A stretch of DNA of 64,000 nt, taken from positions 124,001 through 188,000 of the forward strand of contig NZ_FOJC01000003.1 of the NCBI RefSeq assembly GCF_900109315.1, read 5' to 3'. Made by a program: the position numbers and the translations under genes. Below are positions 51,301 to 59,126 of this stretch, piece by piece (within the stretch, counting starts at the first letter, position 1; each line of letters starts with the position of its first letter). This DNA is from [Haemophilus] ducreyi. Its GTDB lineage: Bacteria > Pseudomonadota > Gammaproteobacteria > Enterobacterales > Pasteurellaceae. The notes beneath the pieces were generated by a model. That model did not search any database. It was not told the origin of the DNA and was given only the letters and a program-made list of their open reading frames with translations.

Positions 51301-52193
51301 ATGAAAATGACAGCAAAACAACAAACAGAAAATTTACAAACCACTAATTTTGAATTGGTGTATGAGGGTGGGAAAACGGATCAGCACAAAATTGATGCCG
51401 ATGTGCTAGGGCAAAGTTTAATTGCTTTTTCTGAATTAGTACGAGAAGCCAATGAATTGCTTAATGGTTCTAGTAGTGAAGTAAATACTGAAGTAACGGC
51501 TCAAAAAAGAAGGATCATTTGAAACATTATTAACGATTGCTCAAATGGGCGGTTCGCTCAGCAGAGGTTTTAGGCATTGCAGGTGGTTGTAGCGCCTTTG
51601 GTGGTGGATTGATTGCGGTTATTCAAAAATTGAAAGGGCGAAAAGTTCACGATGTAGTTATTGATGAGCAAAGCCAAAACTTAGTTATTGATGGCGAAGT
51701 GATTGAAAGTGATGAAGCAGTAAATACTTTGTTACACAGTAATGTCATTCGCAAAGATTTATCCCATATTCTCCATAGCCCAGTGAGCCGAGAAATCACC
51801 GCTAAACTTTACACAGAAAATAAGGCAGAACAAGTACTCGAAGTAGGCTTTGAACAGCTTAATTATTTCAGAAATCAGTAAGTCGCTATTAAAGAAGACA
51901 ATACCGAAACCGTGAAAAAATACGTCCGTATTGCAGCCATTAACTTCGCTACACCGAAAAGTGGTTGGAAAATGATTTTGCCTGATGAGGTTACTCCTGT
52001 TGCAGTAAAAATTGCAGATGAAGGCTTTTGGAAAAAGGTGCAAACAAGCTCAACAAGATTTTCAATTGATGACCTTTTTTATGTTGAACTAGCGATCAAA
52101 ACAACCGATAATGGGCTTTCTGAACGGAAAAGCTACACCATTACAAAAGTTATTGAGCATTCGCCTGCTGATGGCAAAGATAAGATGGTGTAA
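51301..52193 (+). pseudogene. accessory phage gene broken by two frameshifts and a stop codon
   Basis: Three fragments form one protein of about 297 residues. Fragment 1 (51301-51522) has TTNFELVYEGGKTDQHKIDADVLGQ. Fragment 2 has AEVLGIAGGCSAFGGGLIAVIQKLKGRKVHDVVID, a glycine-rich hydrophobic stretch. Fragment 3 has KKYVRIAAINFATPKSGWKMILPDE. Removing one A near 51503-51508 and one A near 51545 restores the frame; the last break is an in-frame TAA at about 51879-51881. The layout (soluble N-part, membrane-like Gly-rich segment, C-part) recurs in uncharacterised prophage proteins as I recall. Function unknown. Confidence 0.7.
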
Positions 52194-52220
52194 AAATTTA
52201 AACAATTTTAAAAGAGAAAA

Positions 52221-52475
52221 ATGAACATTAGCACTATATTTGTTGTTGTTGTGTTCTCGGCATTATTTGCCTACATAGGTTGGGCAGGCGTTAAACGTCT
52301 GCTTGATTATTTTTTCCCTGATAACCTTTTACGAATTACAACGCTAAACGCCGATGGGACAAAAGTAGTTGAAACCTTTGATTTAGACAAGCTAACAGCG
52401 GAGCAGATTGCTCAGCTTAGAGAACGCCTCACAAAAACAACTCATAAAGCAGGAGTGCTAACAACCAATGAATAA
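52221..52475 (+). CDS. small membrane protein of the prophage accessory block
   Basis: 84 residues: one N-terminal membrane helix (IFVVVVFSALFAYIGWAGVKRL), then a soluble region with LRITTLNADGTKVVETFDLDKLTAEQIAQLRERL. No recognised domain. AAAGAGAAAA RBS. It overlaps the next gene by 8 bases, so the two are probably made together. Confidence 0.7.
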   Translation: MNISTIFVVVVFSALFAYIGWAGVKRLLDYFFPDNLLRITTLNADGTKVVETFDLDKLTAEQIAQLRERLTKTTHKAGVLTTNE

Positions 52476-52839
52476 GAAAATGCTCACAGGGTTGAATGCA
52501 ACACTGATTGGGGCTTATTCTCAGTTGTTGCATTTAGTTTTAACCCATTATCAAATTATCTTTGAAGGTTTACCTGCTATTATTGCGATTGTTTCTGTTA
52601 TTTTGACTTATTGGACGACATTACTTCTGATTTTGTTGAATCTGCCAAACGTATCCACCTTTTCACAAAAGGTAAAGATTAAAGCAGCAATTTCTCGCCC
52701 AGAAAAGCTAAATAAGAGACTGGAAAACAATACGTCAGAAAAGAATTTGAATTTACAAAAGATTGCTGAATATCAGCGGTTATTGATTGCTATTGATGAC
52801 CGAGAAATCCAGCAATTAATGGCAGAAGGAACTGACTAA
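52468..52839 (+). CDS. membrane protein of the prophage accessory block
   Basis: 123 residues: two hydrophobic segments in the N-terminal half (GAYSQLLHLVLTHYQIIFEGL and AIIAIVSVILTYWTTLLLILL), then a basic, helical C-terminal part. No recognised family. It overlaps the preceding small membrane protein gene and is followed by a strong terminator that closes the repressor-side operon. Confidence 0.68.
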   Translation: MNKKMLTGLNATLIGAYSQLLHLVLTHYQIIFEGLPAIIAIVSVILTYWTTLLLILLNLPNVSTFSQKVKIKAAISRPEKLNKRLENNTSEKNLNLQKIAEYQRLLIAIDDREIQQLMAEGTD

Positions 52840-52885
52840 ATTTATTTTTTATTCAGTTTAAAATCATCTAGCCCTACCATTTACT

Positions 52886-52926
52886 AAACTCCAGTTACCT
52901 ATTCCACCCCAAGTAACTGGAGTTTT
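52886..52926 (+). terminator. terminator closing the repressor/accessory operon
   Basis: 13-bp stem AAACTCCAGTTAC/GTAACTGGAGTTT with a 14-base loop, followed by TAT. Confidence 0.82.
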
Positions 52927-52957
52927 ATATCTTAAATTAGTCTAGTTAATACGCAGG

Positions 52958-53104
52958 TCACAAGGCAACTTCATATTTGCGTTGTACAGCTAAGTACCCC
53001 TCTAACTGCCAAATCTTCTCCACTGCATTGTCATAAGCAATTTTTTGCCCGATGTCAGCATTGACAATAAGGCTTTTGATGTAATCTAACGTAAGTTTTT
53101 GCAT
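52958..53104 (-). CDS. Gp49-family small phage protein, reverse orientation
   Basis: 48 residues from ATG 53104: MQKLTLDYIKSLIVNADIGQ then KIAYDNAVEKIWQLEGYLAVQRK. The IGxKIAYDNAxxKIWxLEGYL segment matches the C-terminal core of the phage Gp49/66 family. GGAG lies 6 bases before the ATG. An upstream in-frame extension to 53182 is possible but less likely. It is the only leftward gene among rightward ones. Function unknown. Confidence 0.7.
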   Translation of the reverse strand: MQKLTLDYIKSLIVNADIGQKIAYDNAVEKIWQLEGYLAVQRKYEVAL

Positions 53105-53235
53105 AGTTGTCTCCGTTGTAGTTAATGGCGGTGAATCATATCCCTTGCCTAGTAGGTCAAGATGAGAAAAAAATTGATACATTCTCGTATCTCCTTATTT
53201 CTACGCCAATCATAAGTTAAAAACTACGCTACTTT

Positions 53236-53257
53236 ATTCTAGCCGTGTCCAAAATAC
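53236..53257 (+). promoter_or_regulatory. late-promoter motif, copy 1 (before the lysis operon)
   Basis: 22-bp sequence ATTCTAGCCGTGTCC followed by AAAATAC, matching the copy at 61069 at 20 of 22 positions. A TATACT lies at 53261-53266, a possible -10. It sits about 65 bases before the holin gene. Candidate site for the Mor-type activator. Confidence 0.6.
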
Positions 53258-53321
53258 TTATATACTCAAAATAGCTACACTAAAAAAGCCTAATCAACCA
53301 ATTTTTAATCAAGGAGTATGT

Positions 53322-53696
53322 ATGAAAGGCTTTTTTAACGCATTGAAACAAGGTCGTTTGTTATCTTGGGTCGTGTCATCATTGGTGTTACTTATTGTTA
53401 TTGCGCTTGTTTCCCCACAACAGTTGCCGGTAGTGCTGTATAAACTTGCCTTAGTTTGTATGGCAGCAATTATTGGTTATCACTTAGACCGTGCATTATT
53501 TCCTTATTCCAGCCCGGGCGGTTATTTGGCAATAAATTGGAAAGCCTATTTTAAGCATCAACATACTAAAAACGCAGACCAAGCCAAACCGGAATATCCT
53601 GTACATAAAGGTTATGAGTTGATCTTCGCTTTAGTCGTATTGCGACGCGCTTTGATTGTCGGTGCTGTTATTTTAGGTGTCACACTAGGGCTGTAA
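53322..53696 (+). CDS. putative holin
   Basis: 124 residues with three hydrophobic segments (WVVSSLVLLIVIALVS, VVLYKLALVCMAAIIGYHL and LIVGAVILGVTLGL) and a soluble loop with PGGYLAINWKAYFK. It resembles putative 2/3-TM holins of Mu-type Pasteurellaceae phages. It is immediately followed by the transglycosylase and Rz/Rz1 genes, the usual lysis order. AAGGAG RBS. Confidence 0.75.
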   Translation: MKGFFNALKQGRLLSWVVSSLVLLIVIALVSPQQLPVVLYKLALVCMAAIIGYHLDRALFPYSSPGGYLAINWKAYFKHQHTKNADQAKPEYPVHKGYELIFALVVLRRALIVGAVILGVTLGL

Positions 53697-53698
53697 TT

Positions 53699-54307
53699 AT
53701 GCAAATTATCCGTCGTTTGATGTTTGTAGTCGCCTTGATTTGCCCGCTTATCGCACAGGCTGAGCCACAAGCTGCCAAGCAATATCAACGGGAGCTTACC
53801 CGTAATAGTCATGCTATTGGGGGACTAAATGCACCGGTTGCGCTGTTTGCCGCCCAAATCCATCAAGAATCTCAATGGAATGTAACCGCACTTTCTCATG
53901 TTGGTGCGCAAGGCTTAGCACAGTTTATACCACAAATTGCCAGTTGGATTGCCTCCCAATACCCAGAACTTAAAACTAATCAGCCTTTTAACCCTGATTG
54001 GGCGTTGCGGGCGTTAGTTCTCTACGACTATTGGCTTTATCAGCGGATCCATGCCGCAACGGATTGCGACCGCTGGGCATTTGTCTTATCCGCCTATAAC
54101 GGCGGATTAGGTTGGGTACAACGAGATAAGCGAAAAGCACGTATACAAGGGCTTGATCCTATGGCTTATTGGCATACCGTAGAATCTGTTAATGCCGGTC
54201 GTAGCCGCGCTAACTTTATCGAGAACCGTGGGTATCCCAAACGAATTATCTATCGCTGGCAACTACGCTACATGCATTGGGGAAATTCAGTATGTTTGGA
54301 CGATTAA
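53699..54307 (+). CDS. phage lytic transglycosylase (endolysin)
   Basis: 202 residues. Signal peptide MQIIRRLMFVVALICPLIAQA and an SLT (lysozyme-like) domain: FAAQIHQESQWNVTALSHVGAQGLAQFIPQ holds the catalytic Glu and the ESxxN..A..GA.GL.Q motif, and LSAYNGGLGWVQRDK is the SLT motif III. It cuts peptidoglycan during lysis; the exported form suggests Sec-dependent release. It overlaps the Rz gene by 16 bases. Confidence 0.9.
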   Translation: MQIIRRLMFVVALICPLIAQAEPQAAKQYQRELTRNSHAIGGLNAPVALFAAQIHQESQWNVTALSHVGAQGLAQFIPQIASWIASQYPELKTNQPFNPDWALRALVLYDYWLYQRIHAATDCDRWAFVLSAYNGGLGWVQRDKRKARIQGLDPMAYWHTVESVNAGRSRANFIENRGYPKRIIYRWQLRYMHWGNSVCLDD

Positions 54308-54732
54308 TAAAGTTTTTGTTCAGTGCCAATACAAGTAAACAATTTATTAATTTCATTGCCATTATTGCCGTTTCTATTTTGGGTTATTACCAGGCGTATA
54401 ACAGTGGTTATCAAACCGCCAAACTGGAATTTGAGATTGCTAAAAACCAAGCAGTACAAACACAGTTACTAAAACTGGATGAACAAATTCAGCGCGCCAA
54501 TATAGCTAATTTAGAACTGACCGAAAACTTAGGGCTATATCAAAAACTGGGGGATAAAACCACCGATGAATTACAAAAGATTTTGGCAAAAACACAGCGT
54601 TTACGTCGTCATTGTCAGTTTGATATTGACAGCATGCGGGAACTCAACACCGCCCACAATCGTGCTGCACAAGCCTCTTCCGGCAGTATTACAGACAGCT
54701 TGCCCAAAACCCGTACCACTTCCGGAAAATAA
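54292..54732 (+). CDS. Rz-like i-spanin
   Basis: About 146 residues from ATG 54292 (MFGRLIKFLF). One N-terminal membrane helix (FINFIAIIAVSILGYYQAY) followed by a periplasmic coiled coil rich in Gln/Glu/Leu. This is the i-spanin pattern. The second spanin gene is nested inside it in another frame. Confidence 0.8.
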   Translation: MFGRLIKFLFSANTSKQFINFIAIIAVSILGYYQAYNSGYQTAKLEFEIAKNQAVQTQLLKLDEQIQRANIANLELTENLGLYQKLGDKTTDELQKILAKTQRLRRHCQFDIDSMRELNTAHNRAAQASSGSITDSLPKTRTTSGK

Positions 54733-54838
54733 TGCTGATGCAATATTTATCGCACTTAAGCAAATGTATGACTTATACGGCGAATGTGCCGGCAAGCATT
54801 TTGAGCTAATTAAAACAATAAGTAAGGAAAATCTATGA
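54566..54838 (+). CDS. Rz1-like o-spanin lipoprotein, nested in Rz
   Basis: 90 residues in a different frame inside the Rz gene. Lipobox LTAC with Cys at about residue 24 after a hydrophobic segment (VYVVIVSLILTAC), then a Pro-rich part (STPPTIVLHKPLPAV, CPKPVPLPENN) as in Rz1 o-spanins. It continues past the Rz stop and overlaps the next gene by 4 bases (ATGA). It would bridge the outer membrane with Rz. Confidence 0.82.
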   Translation: MNYKRFWQKHSVYVVIVSLILTACGNSTPPTIVLHKPLPAVLQTACPKPVPLPENNADAIFIALKQMYDLYGECAGKHFELIKTISKENL

Positions 54839-55185
54839 TTGAAATTAGTGGATGGCAAGTTGTCACCTATTTTGTGGGATTGGTCATCACCATTATAGGT
54901 ATGCTGATAGGCTTCGGTAAAATTTTACTCGCGCAATTTGAATCGAAACTCAATGAGAAATTCAAGTTTAGTGAAGAACGTTATCGTCGCCTACATGATG
55001 ATATTAAAGCAGCAAAAGAACTTTCTGAAGTTGCAAATAAAACCGTTATGGAACTAAAAGTAACGATGCCGAATGAATATCAACGGCTCGAGGACGCCAT
55101 TCGTAGCGAAACCGTGAATTCCGCACGATTCGATACCATTAACGAAAAATTAGATAAAGTGATTTTAATGTATGGACGAAATTAA
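54835..55185 (+). CDS. DUF2730-like phage protein with membrane anchor
   Basis: 116 residues: one N-terminal membrane helix (VVTYFVGLVITIIGMLIGFGKI) and a coiled coil (KFKFSEERYRRLHDDIKAAKELSE). Similar proteins stand between the lysis and terminase genes in Mu-type phages (Mu gp25 region). Function unknown. Confidence 0.68.
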   Translation: MIEISGWQVVTYFVGLVITIIGMLIGFGKILLAQFESKLNEKFKFSEERYRRLHDDIKAAKELSEVANKTVMELKVTMPNEYQRLEDAIRSETVNSARFDTINEKLDKVILMYGRN

Positions 55186-55492
55186 CATGATTGAATTTGA
55201 TAAAAACAAACGTGAACACGTACGCTGGTTGATTTTACTTACTCTCGACCATGCTCGTCCTATTGGTGCAGCGGAAAGTCTGATTTTAAGCACAATTCAA
55301 TGTGTACCAATGCAACTAACCGCATTAGAACTGCGCCGTGAATTAGATTATCTAGCCGGTAAAGCACTAATCGAAATCAAAGGACGAGATACGGCTCGCT
55401 GGCACGCCAAGCTGACAAGTAACGGCGTAGATATTGTGGAATATACTTCACCGGCAAGCCCTGGAATTGCACGTCCTGAAAAATACTGGTAA
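55172..55492 (+). CDS. Mu gp26-like phage protein
   Basis: 106 residues, predicted winged-helix-like fold (LILSTIQCVPMQLTALELRRELDYLAGKALIEIKGRDTARWHAKLTSNG). Position before the gp27-type gene matches Mu gp26. Starts at ATG 55172 or 55187; the former overlaps the preceding gene by 14 bases. Function unknown. Confidence 0.7.
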   Translation: MDEINMIEFDKNKREHVRWLILLTLDHARPIGAAESLILSTIQCVPMQLTALELRRELDYLAGKALIEIKGRDTARWHAKLTSNGVDIVEYTSPASPGIARPEKYW

Positions 55493-55495
55493 GAA

Positions 55496-56044
55496 ATGAT
55501 TATGCCGAAGCGTTCGACAGTAAAAAACCTACCACAAGCCGTCAAAGACTGGCTTTATGCGGCATTAGTTGAAAATAATTTTAGTGGCTATCGTGAACTT
55601 GAAGAAGCCTCGAAAGCCCGTGGTTATGATATTTCTAAAAGTGCTGTACATCGTTACGGACAGAAACTAGAACAACGTCTTGCTTCAATTAAAGCAAGTG
55701 CAGAAGCGGCAAAAGTGATTTCTGAAAATATCAGCAATGAAAAAAGCGCACAAAGCGATGCCATTTTAGAAATGATCCAAAGTGAAGTTTTTCAGGCATT
55801 AATGAGCTTACAGGAAATCAAGGATGAAGATGATCCGATGAAACGACTTTCTGCACTCTCTTTTGTGGGAAAAAACATCAGCCCGCTCATTAGTGCAAGC
55901 ATTAACTTAAAGAAATACCAGGCTGATGTGAAAGCTAAAGCACCGCTTGCGGCAAACGAAGTGGAAAAAATAGTCAAAAAAGGCGGCTTAAGCCCAGAAA
56001 CTACCGATGAAATCCGTCAAAAAATCTTAGGGATCACTGCATAA
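55496..56044 (+). CDS. small terminase-type subunit (DUF3486, Mu gp27-like)
   Basis: 182 residues. MPKRSTVKNLPQAVKDWLYAAL, SGYRELEEASKARGYDISKSAVHRYGQKLE is the DUF3486 helix-turn-helix that recognises phage DNA for packaging, and a helical C-terminus follows. Starts at ATG 55496 or 55502. The stop overlaps the start of the large terminase gene by one base. Confidence 0.85.
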   Translation: MIMPKRSTVKNLPQAVKDWLYAALVENNFSGYRELEEASKARGYDISKSAVHRYGQKLEQRLASIKASAEAAKVISENISNEKSAQSDAILEMIQSEVFQALMSLQEIKDEDDPMKRLSALSFVGKNISPLISASINLKKYQADVKAKAPLAANEVEKIVKKGGLSPETTDEIRQKILGITA

Positions 56045-57612
56045 TGCAAACCAATCAATTAACGCCCGAACAAGACCGCACACCGGCGGTGTTACTGCCC
56101 TATCAACAGCGTTGGTGTGCCGACACTACACCGGTTAAAGTCTGCGAAAAATCCCGCCGTATCGGGTTATCTCGGGGCGAAGCAGCAGATACCGCCTTAT
56201 TAGCCTCTTCACAGCAAGGAATGGATAGCTGGTATATCGGCTATAACCGTGAAATGGCGTTAGAGTTTATTCGTGATTGCGGTAACTGGGCAAAAGCCTA
56301 TGGACTTGCCACAGACGAAATTGAAGAAACCGAAGAAGTGTTCAAAGAAGGCGATGAAGAAAAAGCTATTCTTGCTTATGTCATCCGCTTTGCCAGTGGT
56401 TGGCGTATTACCTCACTGTCCAGTCGTCCGTCTAACCTGCGTGGAAAACAAGGGCGTGTAATTATTGATGAAGCTGCATTCCACGACGATCTACCGGAAT
56501 TACTCAAAGCTGCTATGGCATTACTCATGTGGGGCGGTCAAGTACATATCATCAACACGCATAACGGTGTAGATAATCCGTTTAATAAATTGATTAATGA
56601 TATACGTGCCGGCAAGAAGCCTTACAGCTTACATACCATTACCTTTGATGATGCCATTAAAGACGGTTTATATCAGCGAATTTGCTTGCGATTAGGACGT
56701 ATTTCACAGCAAGCACAAGATGAGTGGGTGGCTGAAATACGCGCTTCTTACGGAGATGCAGCTGCAGAAGAATTAGATTGTATTCCGCGTAATTCCGGTG
56801 GTGCGTGGCTAACGCGCGCGCTAATTGAAAGCCGTATGAATTCAGATACGCCTCGACTTTGCTTAGAGAAAAAAGATGATTTTGCCCTGCAGCCAGAGCC
56901 AGTTCGTAATAGAGAAATTGCACAGTGGTGTGATGAAAATCTTTATCCGATATTAACGGCACTACCGGAAAAACAAAGGCATTTTTTAGGCATGGACTTT
57001 GCGCGTAGCGGTGACTTATCTGTTATCGCAGTTGGGCAAGAACAATCTGATATTCGTCTCAAAAATGTGCTGTTATTGGAACTCTCTAATATACCGTTTG
57101 CTCAACAAGAACAGATTTATTTCTATATTGGTGATCATTTACCACGTTTTAGTAAAGCGGCAAATGATGCAAGAGGTAATGGACAGAGTTTGTCAGAAAA
57201 AGCGTTTGATCGTTATGGTGCCATTGTAGAAGGCGTAATGTTAAGTGAAAGCTGGTATCGCGAACACACCGCCCCGTTTAAAGCAGCTTTAGAAGATGAC
57301 ACGCTTTTCGATATTGTAAAAAATGATGATGTATTAGCATATTTACGTGCTTTTCAAGTGGTAAAAGGCATTCCACGCCTGCCGGATAAACGCACTGTCG
57401 AACAAAACAAGACTAAACGCCATGGCGATGCGGCGATTGCGTATCTATTGTTGCATTATGCTTACCGTACCGACCAAAGTTTTGAGATCAATTTTCGTTC
57501 TACAGGTGCGCGTACAACCACCCAATTATTTAATGACAATGGTTTTGAACGCGTTCGCACAGGGCGAGGTTTCGGTTCAATTCGCGGTGGTAATGACTTC
57601 AGAGGATATTAA
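56044..57612 (+). CDS. terminase large subunit (Mu gp28-like)
   Basis: 522 residues. The ATPase part has a deviant Walker A CEKSRRIGLSRGEA and Walker B GRVIIDEAAFHDD; the nuclease part starts at HFLGMDFARSGDLSVIAVG with its metal-binding Asp. Drives DNA packaging into the prohead by a headful mechanism in Mu. The gene is intact. Confidence 0.93.
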   Translation: MQTNQLTPEQDRTPAVLLPYQQRWCADTTPVKVCEKSRRIGLSRGEAADTALLASSQQGMDSWYIGYNREMALEFIRDCGNWAKAYGLATDEIEETEEVFKEGDEEKAILAYVIRFASGWRITSLSSRPSNLRGKQGRVIIDEAAFHDDLPELLKAAMALLMWGGQVHIINTHNGVDNPFNKLINDIRAGKKPYSLHTITFDDAIKDGLYQRICLRLGRISQQAQDEWVAEIRASYGDAAAEELDCIPRNSGGAWLTRALIESRMNSDTPRLCLEKKDDFALQPEPVRNREIAQWCDENLYPILTALPEKQRHFLGMDFARSGDLSVIAVGQEQSDIRLKNVLLLELSNIPFAQQEQIYFYIGDHLPRFSKAANDARGNGQSLSEKAFDRYGAIVEGVMLSESWYREHTAPFKAALEDDTLFDIVKNDDVLAYLRAFQVVKGIPRLPDKRTVEQNKTKRHGDAAIAYLLLHYAYRTDQSFEINFRSTGARTTTQLFNDNGFERVRTGRGFGSIRGGNDFRGY

Positions 57613-57614
57613 AT

Positions 57615-59126
57615 ATGTCAGTTAAAGACTGGTTTAAAAGTAAACATAAAAAGCCGGAGCTTAACCGCGAAATAGCGGCAACAGGTGATGGATTAGATAT
57701 TACGAAAGGTTATGTGGGGGCATTAGCAGAGCCGGAAGACGGCGTATTACGCGGTCGCGGCGGTGGTGATTTAACTTTATATGAAGATGTATTAATTGAT
57801 GAAGAAGTCAAACGCACTTTCAGCCAACGTCAGGACGCATTAGTTGCCCGTGAATGGGTTGTTGAACCTGCTAGCGATGAGCCACAAGATATTGCCGCGG
57901 CAGATTTTATCTGTGATTGGGTAAACCAAATTGGGTTTGATCGCATTAGCAAATTGATGCATTACGGCATTTTCTACGGTTATGCAGTAGCTGAATTACT
58001 GTACCAAATCAATGAAGACGTAAAATATATTGCAGATATTAAAGTACGTAACCGGCGTCGTTTTCGTTTTACCCCAAAAGGTGAATTACATTTATTAACA
58101 CGTGAAAATCAGACTGAAGGTATTGAATGTCCGTCCCCCTATTTTTGGACATTCTGCGTGGGTTCTGATCATGATGATGAGCCTTACGGTATTGGACTTG
58201 CTCACTGGCTTTATTGGGCAAGCAAATTTAAACGTAACGGCGTAAAATTTTGGCTGATTTTTTTAGAAAAATTCGGTATGCCGACCGCACTTGGACGATA
58301 TCAGCCAAATGCGTCTATTGAAGAACAGAATAAATTATTGGAATCCTTATACGCTATCCAATCCGATAGCGGCATTATTGTGCCAGCAGATATGCCTATT
58401 GAATTACTCAGTGCCGGACGTAGCGGAACCGGTGATTATAAAGCCTTATATGACACCATGAATGAGACTATTCAGCGTGTCGTATTAGGACAAACATCAT
58501 CATCCGGCGGTACACCGGGGCGATTAGGCAACGATGATTTACAGGAAAAAGTACTGGAATCCATTATTAAAGCTGACTCTGACGTTATCTGCGAATTCTT
58601 TAACCGTGGTCCGGTAACCTGGCTTACGCAAATGAATTTTGCTAACGCGAAGCCACCGCGTATATTCAGAATGTTTGAAGAATCAGAAGATTTAAACGAA
58701 AAAGCCGAACGAGATAAAAAAGTCTTTGAAACCACGGGTTATCGTCCAACCTTAAAACAAATTCAAAGCTCATACGGCGGTGAATGGGAAAAGGCGGAAA
58801 ACTTAACCACGACTGCCGAAAACAGCAAAAGTGCGGTCAAAAATAAGGTGGATTTTGCACAGACTGCAAGTAATGAACAAGATATACCCACACAGATGGT
58901 AAATCAGCTAGATAATACCCTTGCTCCCGTAATTGATGACTGGATAAGCCAAGTGCTGGCATTAGCAAATAATGTTGAATCTCTTGAACAGTTACGTGAT
59001 GAATTATTAACCTTAATGCCTGAAATGGATTTAGCCCGCTATGTCGAAGCAATGGAAATTGCGCTTAGTGCGGCACATTTAAGCGGGCGTGAGACGGTAA
59101 TCAGTGAGGCAAAACAAAATGAATAA
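57615..59126 (+). CDS. portal protein (DUF935, Mu gp29-like)
   Basis: 503 residues. LREDVLIDEEVKRTFSQRQDALVAREWVVEPA-type segment, FYGYAVAELLYQI, RFRFTPKGEL and QTSSSGGTPGRLGN are typical of the DUF935 portal family. It forms the DNA entry ring of the head. It overlaps the following head gene by 8 bases. Acidic C-terminus carries a Pasteurellaceae uptake word. Confidence 0.92.
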   Translation: MSVKDWFKSKHKKPELNREIAATGDGLDITKGYVGALAEPEDGVLRGRGGGDLTLYEDVLIDEEVKRTFSQRQDALVAREWVVEPASDEPQDIAAADFICDWVNQIGFDRISKLMHYGIFYGYAVAELLYQINEDVKYIADIKVRNRRRFRFTPKGELHLLTRENQTEGIECPSPYFWTFCVGSDHDDEPYGIGLAHWLYWASKFKRNGVKFWLIFLEKFGMPTALGRYQPNASIEEQNKLLESLYAIQSDSGIIVPADMPIELLSAGRSGTGDYKALYDTMNETIQRVVLGQTSSSGGTPGRLGNDDLQEKVLESIIKADSDVICEFFNRGPVTWLTQMNFANAKPPRIFRMFEESEDLNEKAERDKKVFETTGYRPTLKQIQSSYGGEWEKAENLTTTAENSKSAVKNKVDFAQTASNEQDIPTQMVNQLDNTLAPVIDDWISQVLALANNVESLEQLRDELLTLMPEMDLARYVEAMEIALSAAHLSGRETVISEAKQNE

